A DNA stretch of 64,000 bases, taken from assembly GCA_024195585.1 (NCBI GenBank), contig SWBL01000081.1, positions 96,819-160,818 of the forward strand. The letters run 5' to 3'. A program made the translations under genes and the position numbers. Under the pieces are notes generated by a model, which saw only the letters and a program-made list of their open reading frames with translations, was not told the origin of the DNA and did not search any database. Positions 44,075-55,154 of this stretch are shown here, one piece after another (position 1 is the stretch's first letter; each line of letters begins with the position of its first letter). This DNA comes from Aureobasidium sp. EXF-3400. Its lineage: Eukaryota; Ascomycota; Dothideomycetes; Dothideales; Saccotheciaceae.

Positions 44075-44566
44075 TTGAATCTTGCAAGTCACCCTCTAGT
44101 TTCGAGGACCTACTACGCAACTAAAAGAAGTAAGAGGAGAGAAAGATCTAATGTATCTGTATGGCTGATTCAAATAGTGTCTGACCGAGAACAAATCACC
44201 ACTCTCCTACACGCCTACGGCGCTGTCTTGTCGACTCGGTCCATTTTAGACGTTCTTGAGATCTACACTGACGATGGGGTTCTCATGGCTCCTGGCTATC
44301 AACCATCGGTGGGCAAGGACGCACTCAAGTCATCATATGAACGCATCTTCGCAACCATCAAACTCGACATTGACTTCTCTATCGATGAGATCGTGGTTCT
44401 GGAAAAGGACTGGGCGTTTGCTAGGACAACAGCCGCTGGGACCAAGCATTGGTTGTTGAAAGGGTCGCAAGAGATTCACCACAATCAAGAAATTTTTGTT
44501 TGTCAGAAGGTTGATGGCGTGTGGAAAATCGCGAGATATTGTTTCTCGAGCATGAAGCCTCTGTAG
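44075..44566 (+). CDS. SnoaL/DUF4440-like NTF2-fold protein
   Basis: Frame of 163 residues; the conserved part begins near residue 36 (SDREQITTLLHAYGAVLST), so the true start may be later or in an unseen exon after an AG at about 44177. Features are the early helix pair, IYTDDGVLMAPGYQPSVGKDAL and the late EIFVCQKVDGVWKIARY, which is the DUF4440/SnoaL pattern. NTF2-fold proteins include small isomerases and the beta subunits of ring-hydroxylating dioxygenases. The gene converges on the Rieske oxygenase gene with about 33 bases between stops. It is not a known hxn gene; function is open. Confidence 0.75.
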   Translation: MNLASHPLVSRTYYATKRSKRRERSNVSVWLIQIVSDREQITTLLHAYGAVLSTRSILDVLEIYTDDGVLMAPGYQPSVGKDALKSSYERIFATIKLDIDFSIDEIVVLEKDWAFARTTAAGTKHWLLKGSQEIHHNQEIFVCQKVDGVWKIARYCFSSMKPL

Positions 44567-44599
44567 TCGACTCTTTTTGATCAAAGATCTTCGATAGTT

Positions 44600-45944
44600 C
44601 TACCAAGCCAGATCGACTCTAGATGACATGCAACCCGCAGTTTCATCTAGCTTGGACACAAAGTCCTCTTCTTCCTTCTGCTTGACACTGCTCGAGAGTT
44701 TCGGAACAGCAGGCCAGACCTCCTTGCCACCTTGCTCCTCTTCTCTCTTCCGGTGCTCCATAACCATGTCTCGCACATCATTTTGGAAGTGCAAAGGGCC
44801 CTGGTTTGAAGTTAGTTATTGGCGCGAAAGCTCGTCAATCTATTCATAGGACTTGCCTTTTCTTTCTCCGGATGAAGTTCACCATTCACAAACAGACCAG
44901 CGCTCAAGTTCCTTTGAGCCGCTTCGCATAGCTCCTTATCCTCGTTGAGTACTTGCACATAGAAATCATTGATAGCTTTGAACTCTTCGTCGGCAGCGCT
45001 GGTGTGGCGGAATACTTCGTACTCGATTTTACTGGTCGTGGCTGTGATCGGAAACATCCTTTGAATGTAGAAAAAGTTATCCCTATGCATGTCAGCTTTC
45101 GATCAATTTGAACAAAAGAAGATTGGGCTTCGTACGTCACAGTAACACTCGTCGTAGGAAAGAAAAACGTGATATTCCTCCTGAACTGGCCGTCCGTCTG
45201 TGATTTGTTGAAGATGTTGTGCTCCATATATCCATTAGTGGGGTCGACTCGATACTTAGTCAAATCCGAGACCCCAGCAATAAGCGGATGTGATGTCGCA
45301 CAGTGGTAGCATTCGTTGTAGTTGTCTATCAAGGACTTCCAGTTCGCCTTGACGTCCATCTCCCAGTAGTGATCGAACTTGAACTCTTGAGCGAAGTCGA
45401 ACATTTTCATTCTCGGAGATTCGTCAATGCCTTTGAATTTGTCGTCCCATTTGATGTCGGGTTCGCCGGCTTGCAAGTTCACCCAGACGAATCCGGCCTT
45501 GTCCACATGAACATGTATGGGGAGTAATCCATGATCGCTCTTCTCGAAGCCCTCGACAGTATCGAACCTTGGAGCCTTGGTCAAGTGGCCCTTGGCGGAG
45601 TAGGACCAGCCATGATATCTGCAGCTGAGGATACTGGCAGTGCCACATTGTGACTGAACAACAGGGTATGCTCGATGCCTGCACACGTTGTGGAACCCGT
45701 TGATGTTACCTTCACGGTCTTGAATCAAGAAGAATGAGATACCGGAGACAGTGAATGACATGTAGTCGCCGGCTTTGGCGAATCTCAGAGAGTGGGTCAG
45801 AATGATCCAGCTTCGTTGGAAGATCGCTCGACGTTCGAGCTCATACAATGCATCGGATCTGTACCAACTCGCAGGCAGGTTTCGTTGAGGCTCAGGCTTG
45901 GCAACAGAGGCATCAGGAGTAGAGCGAGAGGACAGACGCCACAT
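44600..45944 (-). CDS. Rieske [2Fe-2S] non-haem iron oxygenase (choline monooxygenase-like)
   Basis: Exons 45944-45136, 45082-44857 and 44800-44600 give 411 residues; an in-frame ATG at 45998 would add 18. The Rieske cluster motif is CRHRAYP then CRYHGWSYS, and the mononuclear iron site is [13 protein letters not shown]. Both centres are intact. The second intron starts with GCAAGT, a GC-AG intron, and only this splice joins KEK to GPLHFQND. Family members hydroxylate or N-demethylate choline, carnitine or aromatic rings. It is not part of the A. nidulans hxn set, but lies between the HxnW- and HxnM-like genes. It could hydroxylate a pyridine ring or an alternative entry substrate; this is inference. 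Confidence 0.87.
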
Positions 45945-46297
45945 GATGGGAAGTGATTCGGGATGAGTGAAGGGAGAATCTCCGACAGACCAGTACAAAT
46001 TCTTGGGAATGCAGTTGATGCATCATGTTGGCAGTATGTCTTGTATAGTGCTAGCATTGTAATAACGTGGTGGCAGAGTGTCAAGGGTGGGGTTGATCCC
46101 CGCTCGAGGGTAGTCACGATAGGCCAACCGAAGCCGCATCCTTCCGAATCTGTTTACTGATAAGCTTATCACACAGCAACAGTTGATAAGCACAACTATT
46201 CTTAAAATCGTTTGTGAACAAGTGCTCGAGATATATGCAAGATATGAAGTTGCTATTCCTTGCATACACCAATGTCATTTGGTGGCAGTCATCTCTA
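45945..46297. promoter_or_regulatory. Rieske gene promoter with a GATA palindrome
   Basis: A perfect 14-base palindrome TGATAAGCTTATCA lies at 46158-46171 and a further TGATAA at 46184-46189. These match HGATAR sites of AreA-type nitrogen regulators. The region also holds the end of the HxnM-like gene. Confidence 0.65.
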
Positions 46298-47536
46298 TCA
46301 GCTCTGTGCTTTTCGCAAAGCCTCATCACGACTGGCAGGCATCAGTCCTCCGACTGGTGGTTCATTCTTGCTCTTGAATTCATCCGACATTTGCTCAAAA
46401 GTCATCCACTCCACGCCCTCATGTGAATTGATAAATTCTAGGAAGATGTCAGTATCTATTGGAAGAACTCTTGAAATGGATATCTGCACTAACCAATGAT
46501 GCGTTCATGCATAAGAAGGACATGTGGTCTACCGCTTACGTCTGGCAGTATCTTAGCTTTGATCCGTACGGTATGTCCGCATTGCTTACCAGGATGTATA
46601 GTCATGGGAAAGATGAACTCGTCAAACTCGCGGTAGTAGTATGTGAAGTGATCCTTCCATATGTCTTCGACGTCGCGAGGATTTCTGAATGCAGTCAGCA
46701 TTGGGTCTTTAGTGGAGACCAGAGTGATGCTTACACCCAGCCATGACTGTTGGCACTGTTCTTGATAAACATCATAGGTGGCAAGTCGTCAATGTACCAA
46801 CTATGAAACATAAGCCTTTAGTCGATCTGATGATGTTGTGGCAGTGTACCTTCCCGGAATCTCTACCAGGCCTGTTTCTTCGCCCTTGATCAAAGGCTTC
46901 ATCCATTCTTCGGCCTTCTTGGTGTAATCGATCTTGGTCCAGGTGTCACCAGTCCTGAGCCAATACATCTGGCAGTCTTCGTGGCTCATAGAGTGATCAT
47001 ACTCTATACCATATGACAGAAGAAGCTCCGTCCCTTCCTTACTCGTCTCCCACCATCTACGAAGATGGTCAGAAACTATGTATCTTCTGATCGTCCGCAT
47101 GACTTACGGAGCAACGCTTCCACGCGGCGGTTTACCACAAAATTCTGTCAACATCTTGAATGTCTTGTCAAGGACATCTTTCTGTTGCTCGAATGTCATA
47201 TCTGCAGGATTCTCATGACTGTAACCATGCAATCCGATTTCGTGACCAGCATCTCGTACTGCTGCACAATCCTCTGGAAAAGACTCGAGAGTGTGACCAG
47301 GAATGAACCAGCTCGCTTTAATTTCGTACTTGTCAAACAGCTTGAGTAGCCTTCTTGTACCATGGGTGCCGGCCCAGATGCCTCTGCTGATGTCGCTAGT
47401 GGAATCTTCACCACCATAGCTACCTAGCCAGCCAGCGACTGCATCGATGTCAACGCCTGACAGTATTAGCAAATGCTCAAGTTGTTCGCTTTCTGAGATC
47501 CTGACCATAGCCTACGAGTACTCGTTTCTTGCCCAT
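46298..47536 (-). CDS. hxnM: HxnM-like cyclic imide hydrolase (polysaccharide deacetylase fold)
   Basis: Six exons (47536-47506, 47456-47108, 47056-46850, 46800-46735, 46684-46494, 46437-46298) give 327 residues, all junctions in frame. GVDIDAVAGW carries the first metal ligand; SWFIPGH and GHEIGLHGYSHE follow with the two His ligands. This is the NodB/polysaccharide deacetylase fold in its intracellular branch, without a signal peptide. A. nidulans HxnM is such a protein and opens the ring of 3-hydroxypiperidine-2,6-dione to 2-hydroxyglutaramate. The neighbouring HxnT- and HxnR-like genes support that assignment over a cell-wall deacetylase. Confidence 0.83.
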
Positions 47537-48063
47537 GCTTGATCAGATTTGTAGCGTGTGAAAGATTCGTTGGTCGTGTTTCGGCAGATGTGTGTTTGTA
47601 GTTTTCGTGGGTCATGGATGGTGATATAGTCTTCGCTCTATCCCCTCCTCGGATTAGGATGGTCAGTTGTTATGGAGCATGAACAATCTACTTAGGGCGG
47701 CGACACAAAGAAAGGTGGGGGATCACAGAGATTCAGTGCACCTCTTTCGCCCATGTTAGGCAAAGATGTAAGAAGATACTCATCCAGCCACATCTTGTTA
47801 GCTTGCCAAGACGATCTTGCTCCGAGCTGAGGTGCACGGTAATAATCATGGGTCCCACTCTTCTCCTGTGATGCAGTTGCCAGAATCCCAAAGGTGAAAC
47901 ACCCCACCCTAGAGAAAACAAACCGACCCTGATGGATTGATCTGCGACTCGATTCATGCATCCCAGTCATTCAAGGATATATTTAAGTATCCCAACTTAC
48001 CAGACCTTGCCGCATAACCATTCTCAATTCTCATACGTTCTACAACGATCAATATTCGCAATC
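47537..48063. promoter_or_regulatory. Divergent hxnM-hxnT promoter
   Basis: About 530 bases between the divergent starts. A TATA-like ATATTTAAG occurs about 80 bases before the HxnT-like ATG. No clear HGATAR cluster or CCGATAACG is present. Confidence 0.4.
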
Positions 48064-49357
48064 ATGCCTTCCGCTATCTCCCCACCAGCATTCGCACCTC
48101 TCAAGGACACTACCCTGTTCAAATCATGGAAGCTTGGCAACATCACCCTTGAACACAAGCTGATTCAAGCTCCGTTGACAAGAATGAGATGCGTGAAGAA
48201 CGCAGAGGGTATAAACATCCCTTCTGATCTCATGGTTGAATACTATGGCCAGAGAGCTAGCAAAGGAGGTCTCCAGCTTACAGAAGCGACTGACATCTCA
48301 CGTTACGCGAGTGGGTATCCAGGAGTCCCTGGTGTCTTCTCTGACGAGCAGCTTGCTGCTTGGAAGCGTGTGACAGACACCGTACATGCCAAAGGCGGAT
48401 ATATTTTCTGCCAATTATGGCATACTGGACGCGCCTCACCAGCCGGTCTTCTGGATGGCAAAACACCTCTGAGTGCAAGCGACATCCCAATCTCTGGTAA
48501 AGCTCTCGATGGTACGGACTTCGGCGCCACGCCTCCCAAGCCCATGACCGAGGAGGAGATTGCTGAAGTGGTTGCGAACTTTGGCAAGGCCGCTGTAAAT
48601 GCCATCGATGCAGGATTTGACGGTGTTGAGATCCACGGTAACCTCAATTTATCTTCTCAATCTTCTCCTCTTGCTGACTCAGGCGATAGGTGCCAACGGC
48701 TACTTGTTAGATCAATTCCTACATGACAATGTAAATGTCAGAACAGATGCGTACGGCGGCTCTGTTGAGAACCGTTGTCGATTTCCGCTCCAAGTCGTAA
48801 AATCGGTTTGCGAGGCCGTCGGTTCGCATCGTGTCGGCATTCGACTCTCTCCCTACAACTACTTCCAGGACACAAAGGACAGCGATCCTAACTCACACTG
48901 GGCTTATCTGTGTGAGCAACTCGCTGCTCTTCCTCAAGACCATAGACCAGTATATGTTCACAGCGTGGAACCCCGGTTCGACGAAGTGCTTGACGAGAAG
49001 GCAAAGATGGATGCCTTGTCCGCATATGGTTCTGGTAAAGGCGTCGAGGCAGAAGCCACTCGCAAGATCGGCCATTCTTTGGTGCCATTCCACAAGATCT
49101 TGTCCAAAGCCGATATCAAGTTCTTCGCCGCTGGTGCTTATACGCGCGATAATGCTGTTCCTAAGCTCGAAGCTGGAGACGCGGACGCGATAGTTATGGG
49201 AAGATGGTTCATCGCCAATCCGGATCTACCGAGACGATTGGCCGAAGGTCTGCCTCTCAACCAGTACGACAGAGGTACATTCTACGGCGCGTCTCCGCCG
49301 GAGAAGGGGTACACGGATTACCCTTTCTTCCCAGGTGGAGCTGAGGTGGTGGCGTGA
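48064..49357 (+). CDS. hxnT: HxnT-like old yellow enzyme (NADH:flavin oxidoreductase)
   Basis: Two exons (48064-48637 and 48690-49357) give 413 residues. Old yellow enzyme blocks are LIQAPLTRMRC, the ring-binding [40 protein letters not shown] split here by the intron after HG, and GRWFIANPDLPRR. FMN-binding residues appear intact. It reduces activated double bonds in the cytosol. HxnT of A. nidulans is of this family and reduces a dihydroxypyridine in the nicotinate pathway. The gene lies between HxnM- and HxnR-like genes. Confidence 0.87.
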
Positions 49358-49856
49358 GCGGCGGTAGCTGGGATCTGATCAGTATCTCATAGCCATGACA
49401 CATAGGAATCGGAGTATAGTTGCTGTTGTCTTGACTTGAACATGTCCCCCACTCTTGTAGATTTACATGCCCCCAACTTTGATAAGAAGATGTCGAGGTT
49501 GCGACATTGCTCCTTAGCCGAGGAGAAAACGCGGGGCCGACTTTTGCCGTGCTTGCCCAACGAATGAGCTGGCCGAGCTCAACCTATCTACAACATCAAG
49601 TCGCGCGACAGATGCTCCACGTATGAGTTTGAGTAGCGTTGGTGTCCAAGATATCACTATGGTGTCGCCGGCAGCTCCGTCGTCGCGCAGCCATCGTTGC
49701 CCCGCACGCCACGTTGTATCGCCTATCGCTCCTGCCATCTGAGCTGATAAGCTGGGCAAGGTACGAAACTCATCAACTGAGTATCATACATGCAACTTAC
49801 CATTGACACTTTTTCCCATTTTGTTCTTTCCTTCTCATCATCGCCTAGTCTCAATC
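49358..49856 (+). promoter_or_regulatory. HxnR-like gene promoter
   Basis: About 500 bases with TGATAA sites near 49480 and 49746 and a reverse CGATAG near 49730. No gene is visible. Confidence 0.45.
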
Positions 49857-52694
49857 ATGCCTCAATCTAGATCTACCGCGGCAGAGAAAAGATTTGCCTG
49901 TACTCACGATGGTTGCAGCAGAAAGTTCACCCGGCACGAGCATCTGCAAAGGCATTATCAGAATCACGCCGGTGGTGACTTTACCTGTGACCGATGCCGA
50001 GCGCACTTCAAACGCCGTGATCTTTTGGATCGACATATAGCTCGACATGAAGCAAAAGATGCAGAAGGGAGTTCTCTCATGACTCGCAAGCGGTCATGGA
50101 AAGATGCAGATGGCAATATCGTCAGTAAGAAGCCTCAATTGGACGAGAGCAATGAACCAGATGACGGTGATGTCAATGACGCCGCCCCATTGCTTTCACC
50201 ACCATTGTCTTCTGGCACAGCAGACAATCAGGGTCCTGATGCTCTGAACAGGAACTGCTTGGCTAGGTCGCCACCTCTTATTCAGGATCAACCAGACTTG
50301 ATAGAGCTGAACACTGCTATGTTGGCACAAAATGAGCTTTTGACGGAAGTGCCCAATTTTGCTGTGGACGATAATCTTTTCGAAGATGCGTTCAATCCTG
50401 ACACAGGTTCGACCTTGACAATTGATTGCGGTTTGCATTGTCTTGCTGACCTGACTCAGCGAGTTCATTTAACATGCCATATACCACGATGAGCAATTAC
50501 CATTGGCTATTTGACCTTGACACTCAGCTGAACCACGACTTCACCCTGGAGAATATCAACTGTGATGCATTCCCGCCAATGCAAATCGAGACAAGCTCCA
50601 ACGATATCATGCACTTAGAAATGCTAGACTTGCCGCCTGGAACGAGGACAGCGGAGCCACATGCTCCTGTTGCTCTCATGATTGACCCTCTACAGCATCA
50701 GCCATCCATACCGTCCCAGACAACTCCCACCCATGTGTCTTCTGCGACTGGGTCAAATCACACGAGTTCAACGCCATCAACCAAAGCAACGTCGGTGTCT
50801 TCCACAGAGCGATGCAGGACTGCAAACCCAACACCTTTGCGAAGACCGCCACCAAAAGGCTTGGAGAAGCCTATGAGCTTGCTGGATGCAAACACCAAGT
50901 TGCCTAAGATAGACGCTCTAGCTCGCTCTCATATCCTACAATTAGTTGAGAGTGTTCGACCCGTAACACCAACAGGCGACTATGTCACGACTGGCCACAC
51001 CTTCCTAGCTCTCCCAGCTCTTCAAACTTATTCTGATCTCTTCTTTACAAGGTTCAACGCGACATATCCGTTGATACATCTTCCTTCTTTCGAGCCTGCC
51101 AAGGTGGACACTCTCCTCCTCCTTTCTGTCTTACTGCTTGGTGCGACATATTGCGAGAAGGATGCGCACCAAATAGCGGTATGTCCTATTGACTCGGCTA
51201 TATACAACTTGCTAACATCCATACAGGTTTGTATACATGATGTTCTACGCCCGCAAATATTTGCTCATGCAAGTTTCAGTGCTGTTTCTGAGCTCTGGAT
51301 GTTGCAGACTATCTTGCTTGTTGAGTGTTTCGGCAAATCTAGAGCTGGACAGAAGCAACATGACATGTCTCATCTTTTCCACGGACTTTTGATCAATCTG
51401 ATACGACGCAGCGATTGCCAAACAGCGAAGCCCGAGACATCTTTGGAAATCAATGGTGATCTCGAGGATGAGTGGAAAGCTTGGGCAGATGCGGAGCAGA
51501 AGAAGAGGTTCGTGTTCGCAACAAGTGGACTTTCCGGGATTGCACTGATACACTGTAGGCTTGCTCTTCTCTGCTTTATGTGGGATACACAGCATGCTGT
51601 ACTCTTCTGTCAATCTCTCTGCATGTCATCTTTTGAACTGCGCTGTACCTTACCTTGCCACCAGTCTTTGTGGGAGGCAGATTCTGCAGAGAGTTGGCAA
51701 AAGCTACGCAAGACACAAACCCCTCCGATACTCTTCTTGACTGCACTCAAAACGCATATCGGTGCACAAGCGCCAATGGTGACGCATAAACTGAATGCGC
51801 TATCTCGAGTGCTTATCCTACATGGTCTCATGTCGATTGCTTGGGACATGAACAGAAGAGATCAGACATCGCTAGGTGAGGCGAGCTATCTGCGACGAAT
51901 CGACAATGGTACTGATTATCTTTACAGGTGTTGTTGGGAATGACGTGCTGGATGGCTGGAAACACCGTATCGCGGCGACATACGATAGCTGGAAAGCCGA
52001 TTTCGATACATATGTTATGTCAATCACACAGACACTTTCACAATCATCCGCATCCATGACATCAGCAGAGCAGCAAGAGGCACGGAGAGGTTTTGCGATG
52101 TTCTCAACAGCCAACTCTGCGCTGTATCATGCAGCTTATGTTGTTCTGTTCTCCGACTTTTTGGACATACAAATATACGCTGGCGCCAGACATTTGCTGG
52201 GAAGACCAGTACGGAGAGAAGACTATACTAGGTCGCAACGAGTTGTGAAAAGATGGGCGAATGAGCAGACTCAGTACGCTGCGAAAGCAGCATGGCATGC
52301 TGGACACATCGTCAAGGACGCTGTCATGAATCTAGAAGAATTCGATGCTGGAGGTTTATTCATTCATCCTTGGTGTCTATACCTCGCCACGGTCACTGTG
52401 TGGAGCTACCACCACGCGAGACCTGGTGGCAAGCAGAACAGGGGCTCGGAAGACGATGAAGATGAGATGATATGGGATGCACAGGCGGATATGAATGCCT
52501 TGATCGGGGGTATGACTAGCGGCACCGCAGAACAACTAGCTTCTTTGGCGAGCAACAGGAAAGCGAGCACTGCTGGTCTGACTGCAGTGATCTCGAAGCA
52601 ATTGAGTAAGATCAGATGGGCTGTCGTGCGAGATGGCATGTTGGTCTTGAAAGGGCTTGTGCCTTGGAGATTGATCAACGACGCGGAAGGATAA
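49857..52694 (+). CDS. hxnR: HxnR-like C2H2 transcription factor with fungal_trans domain
   Basis: Five exons (49857-50406, 50460-51178, 51227-51507, 51559-51875, 51928-52694) give 877 residues. Two C2H2 fingers lie at residues about 13-63 (CTHDGC and CDRCRAHF), then a basic patch, a polar region with Ser/Pro-rich runs, and the fungal_trans domain (TRFNATYPLIHLPSFEPAKV, LLLSVLLLGATY). The pathway-specific regulator HxnR of A. nidulans has this same two-finger plus fungal_trans architecture. The position beside the HxnT- and HxnX-like genes supports the assignment. The first intron has a weak donor (GTTCGA) but restores frame exactly. Confidence 0.85.
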
Positions 52695-53068
52695 CTCAAT
52701 CAGTTTTGCAGTATTCTAAGGGCTCATTGCATTGCCATTCCTAGTCAAACGACCTTTATCTGCGTTTGTGCCTAGATAAGGCAGCTCGGCAGAAAGATAA
52801 GCCATAGATAGGGTGACACCTGCGCGGGGCCAACTCAGGGTCAACCCCACCTTTGGATATAGCTGGACTCCCACCTCTTCACGTGTCACCGCTGTACCCT
52901 GGTTACGTGTCAGCTGCTGAAGGTACAAAATCAGGTATTCAAGATATACATACCAGCTGCCCGGAGTATATGTCAACGACAAATCATACAACATTCAAGC
53001 AGTCAGCACGATCATCCCGAATAGCTCTCACTACACCATCTGCTCGACATAAACTCCTTTACAACACA
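52695..53068 (+). promoter_or_regulatory. HxnX-like gene promoter with four GATA sites
   Basis: Four HGATAR sites lie within 56 bases: TTATCT at 52756-52761, AGATAA at 52774-52779 and 52795-52800, and AGATAG at 52806-52811. Such clustering is typical of AreA-controlled nitrogen-source genes. Confidence 0.65.
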
Positions 53069-54548
53069 ATGGAAATGCCGAGCGGGAGCTTCGATGTACC
53101 AATACTCGAGCAGCAAGTTCGAGATCAAAGCAGTCAACTAGATGTAGGTACAACAGCGTTCCTATAAATCATTACTGACACCACATCAGATCATCGTCGT
53201 TGGTGCTGGCCTTGGGGGCCTAGGCGCCGCCATCTCGCTCCTTCTTGCTGGCCACAGAGTACACGTCCTGGAAAGCGCCTCAAAGATCGCCGAGGTAGGA
53301 GCTGGAATCCAAGTCTTACCAAACAGCTCCCGCGTGCTCATCCAATGGGGTCTAGAAGAAAGGCTTCTTCGACACGCGACATTTCCTGATGAGTGTATGA
53401 TGCTAGGCTGGAAAGGAGAGAGACTGTCTTCTATGGACTTTGGAGATGCTACTAAGGAGTATGGAACTCCATTCTGGGACTTTCATCGAGCAGACTTGCA
53501 CAAAGCACTTTTAGACCGGGCTGTGGAGCTCGGAGCTAGCTTCTCGATTAATGCTAGGGTTGTGGATATCAAGTATGGAGAAGATGGCAAAGATACTGCC
53601 ATTGTCATGCTGAAGTCTGGAGAACAAATGACTGCTGATCTTGTCGTCGGCGCTGACGGCATCTTTTCGACATGTCGAGACCTTCTTCTCGGCACTCCTA
53701 GCCCACCTACACCAACAGGGGACCTTGCATATCGTGTTTTGTTGGACACCAAAGCTATGAAGGAGGATCCAGATCTCGCACCACTGCTTGAGAAACCGCA
53801 CAAGGTACGATACTGGATGGGACCAGGAGCACACGCAGTCAACTATGTGCTTCGAGATGGCGAACTCTTTGACATGGTATTGCTAGTACCCGATGATATG
53901 CCAGCAGACGCAACAACCTTGGACGGTAACGTCGAAGAAATGATAGAGCTGTATAAAGACTGGGATCCTCGCATACCTAAGCTGCTCGCACTGTGTCAAT
54001 CAGTGCAGAAATGGAAGCTGTGTTTTCGAGCTGGTTTGGAGTCGTCATGGTCTAATGAAGTTGCGACTTTCGTCCTTCTAGGAGACTGCGTACACGCCAC
54101 TTTGCCATATCTGGCATCGGGAGCAGGTATGTCGCTTGAAGATGGCGCGACACTTGGCTTTTGCCTGAGCAAGATCAAGAACAAATCGCGTCTGGAGAAG
54201 ACAAAGGCTCTGAGTGTGTATGAGGACTGTAGGAGGGTACGCACTGAGAGCATTGTTGCCAGAGGTAATCTGCAGCAAGAGCTCTATCATTTCGACGATG
54301 GGCCAGAACAGCAAGCCCGAGACGCTAGGTTCCAAGCATTCGAAGAATTTGAGACAGAAATCAGGCTCACTGGCAACCGAAACGCTGATCTGCCGGCAGG
54401 TTGGAAATTGGGTGATGATCCGTTGGCTTGGAGAAGATATGGTGTCGGCGGTTGGTTGATGTCTTTTGATTGTCAACGCGATGTCGAAGCCCGATGGCCA
54501 GCAGAGATAGAAACAGTGCCTGCGTCCGATTTGAGGGCTCAGCTGTGA
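53069..54548 (+). CDS. hxnX: HxnX-like FAD monooxygenase (salicylate / 6-hydroxynicotinate hydroxylase type)
   Basis: Exons 53069-53143 and 53190-54548 give 477 residues. IIVVGAGLGGLGAAISL is the FAD-binding motif directly after the intron, DLVVGADGIFS is the DG motif, and FVLLGDCVHATLPYLASGAG is the GD motif. It is a group A flavoprotein of the salicylate hydroxylase class. HxnX of A. nidulans is of this class and converts 6-hydroxynicotinate to 2,5-dihydroxypyridine. A plain salicylate hydroxylase is the alternative. The C-terminus AQL is not a standard PTS1. It closes the hxn-like block. Confidence 0.82.
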
Positions 54549-55154
54549 GAATAGTGGTAAAATTGAAAGCCTAGTGAAAGAATTGAATCGAGCATGACCA
54601 ATCAACATCACGTCAACAACTCAAGCCAACCACATACTTGCTCACACACCTTATATACCAGCATCACCGCCTCCCTCTCACCTGCCTCCATCGCTTTACC
54701 GACAAGCGGTGGATTGGCCCAGCGGTCTTGCGCCAACACTTATGTGTTGGCGACCCCCGCTGGAAGGTCCCCAGTTCGATTCCCGTAGTCGGACTGTACT
54801 TTCGGAGCCATTATGGCTCTGATCTCGAAATGAAACCAGGTTCAACTGGTGGCTTTCTCCCCACTATCAGTGGGCACCACTATCAGTGGGGCATTTGTTT
54901 TGCCAAATCAAGAAGAAGCAGTCCATCTTGACTGACAATCAACCCCGACAACACCGATGGTATAGCGCAATAGGCGGGTACGTAATTTTAGTCAAGTTCG
55001 GGTAGGAGTCGTTCCGCTCCACCAAGTACACATTGCGGTCGCAAACAAATTTCATTCACATTTTCTCCTTCTTCATCTCAAGGAGACTAATTCGAAGCAA
55101 CCTCTGCGAGAATTTGCTCAATTAGCCTCACTCTTACGCATCTCGACAAACCAA
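54549..55154. other. Intergenic with a tRNA-like, hairpin-rich element
   Basis: About 600 bases. The part at 54708-54895 is described as a separate repeat entry; the rest shows nothing recognisable. Confidence 0.4.
54708..54895 (+). repeat. tRNA-like hairpin array, possible tRNA-derived SINE or decayed tRNA
   Basis: A perfect A-box (TGGCCCAGCGG at 54715) and a B-box core (GTTCGATTC at 54774) lie 59 bases apart, the spacing of a class II tRNA (Leu/Ser). The acceptor stem and T-stem do not pair, so it is not a working tRNA. Five short hairpins follow one another: CGCCAACAC/GTGTTGGCG near 54730, GAGCCA/TGGCTC at 54805-54819, ACCAG/CTGGT at 54835-54850, and two copies of CCACTATCAGTGGG at 54861 and 54877. 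A Pol III-transcribed SINE or structured RNA are both possible. Confidence 0.45.

Noticed and set aside
54961..55025. Second tRNA-like sequence
   Set aside because: An A-box-like TGGTATAGCGC is followed by no proper B-box, and the stems do not pair.
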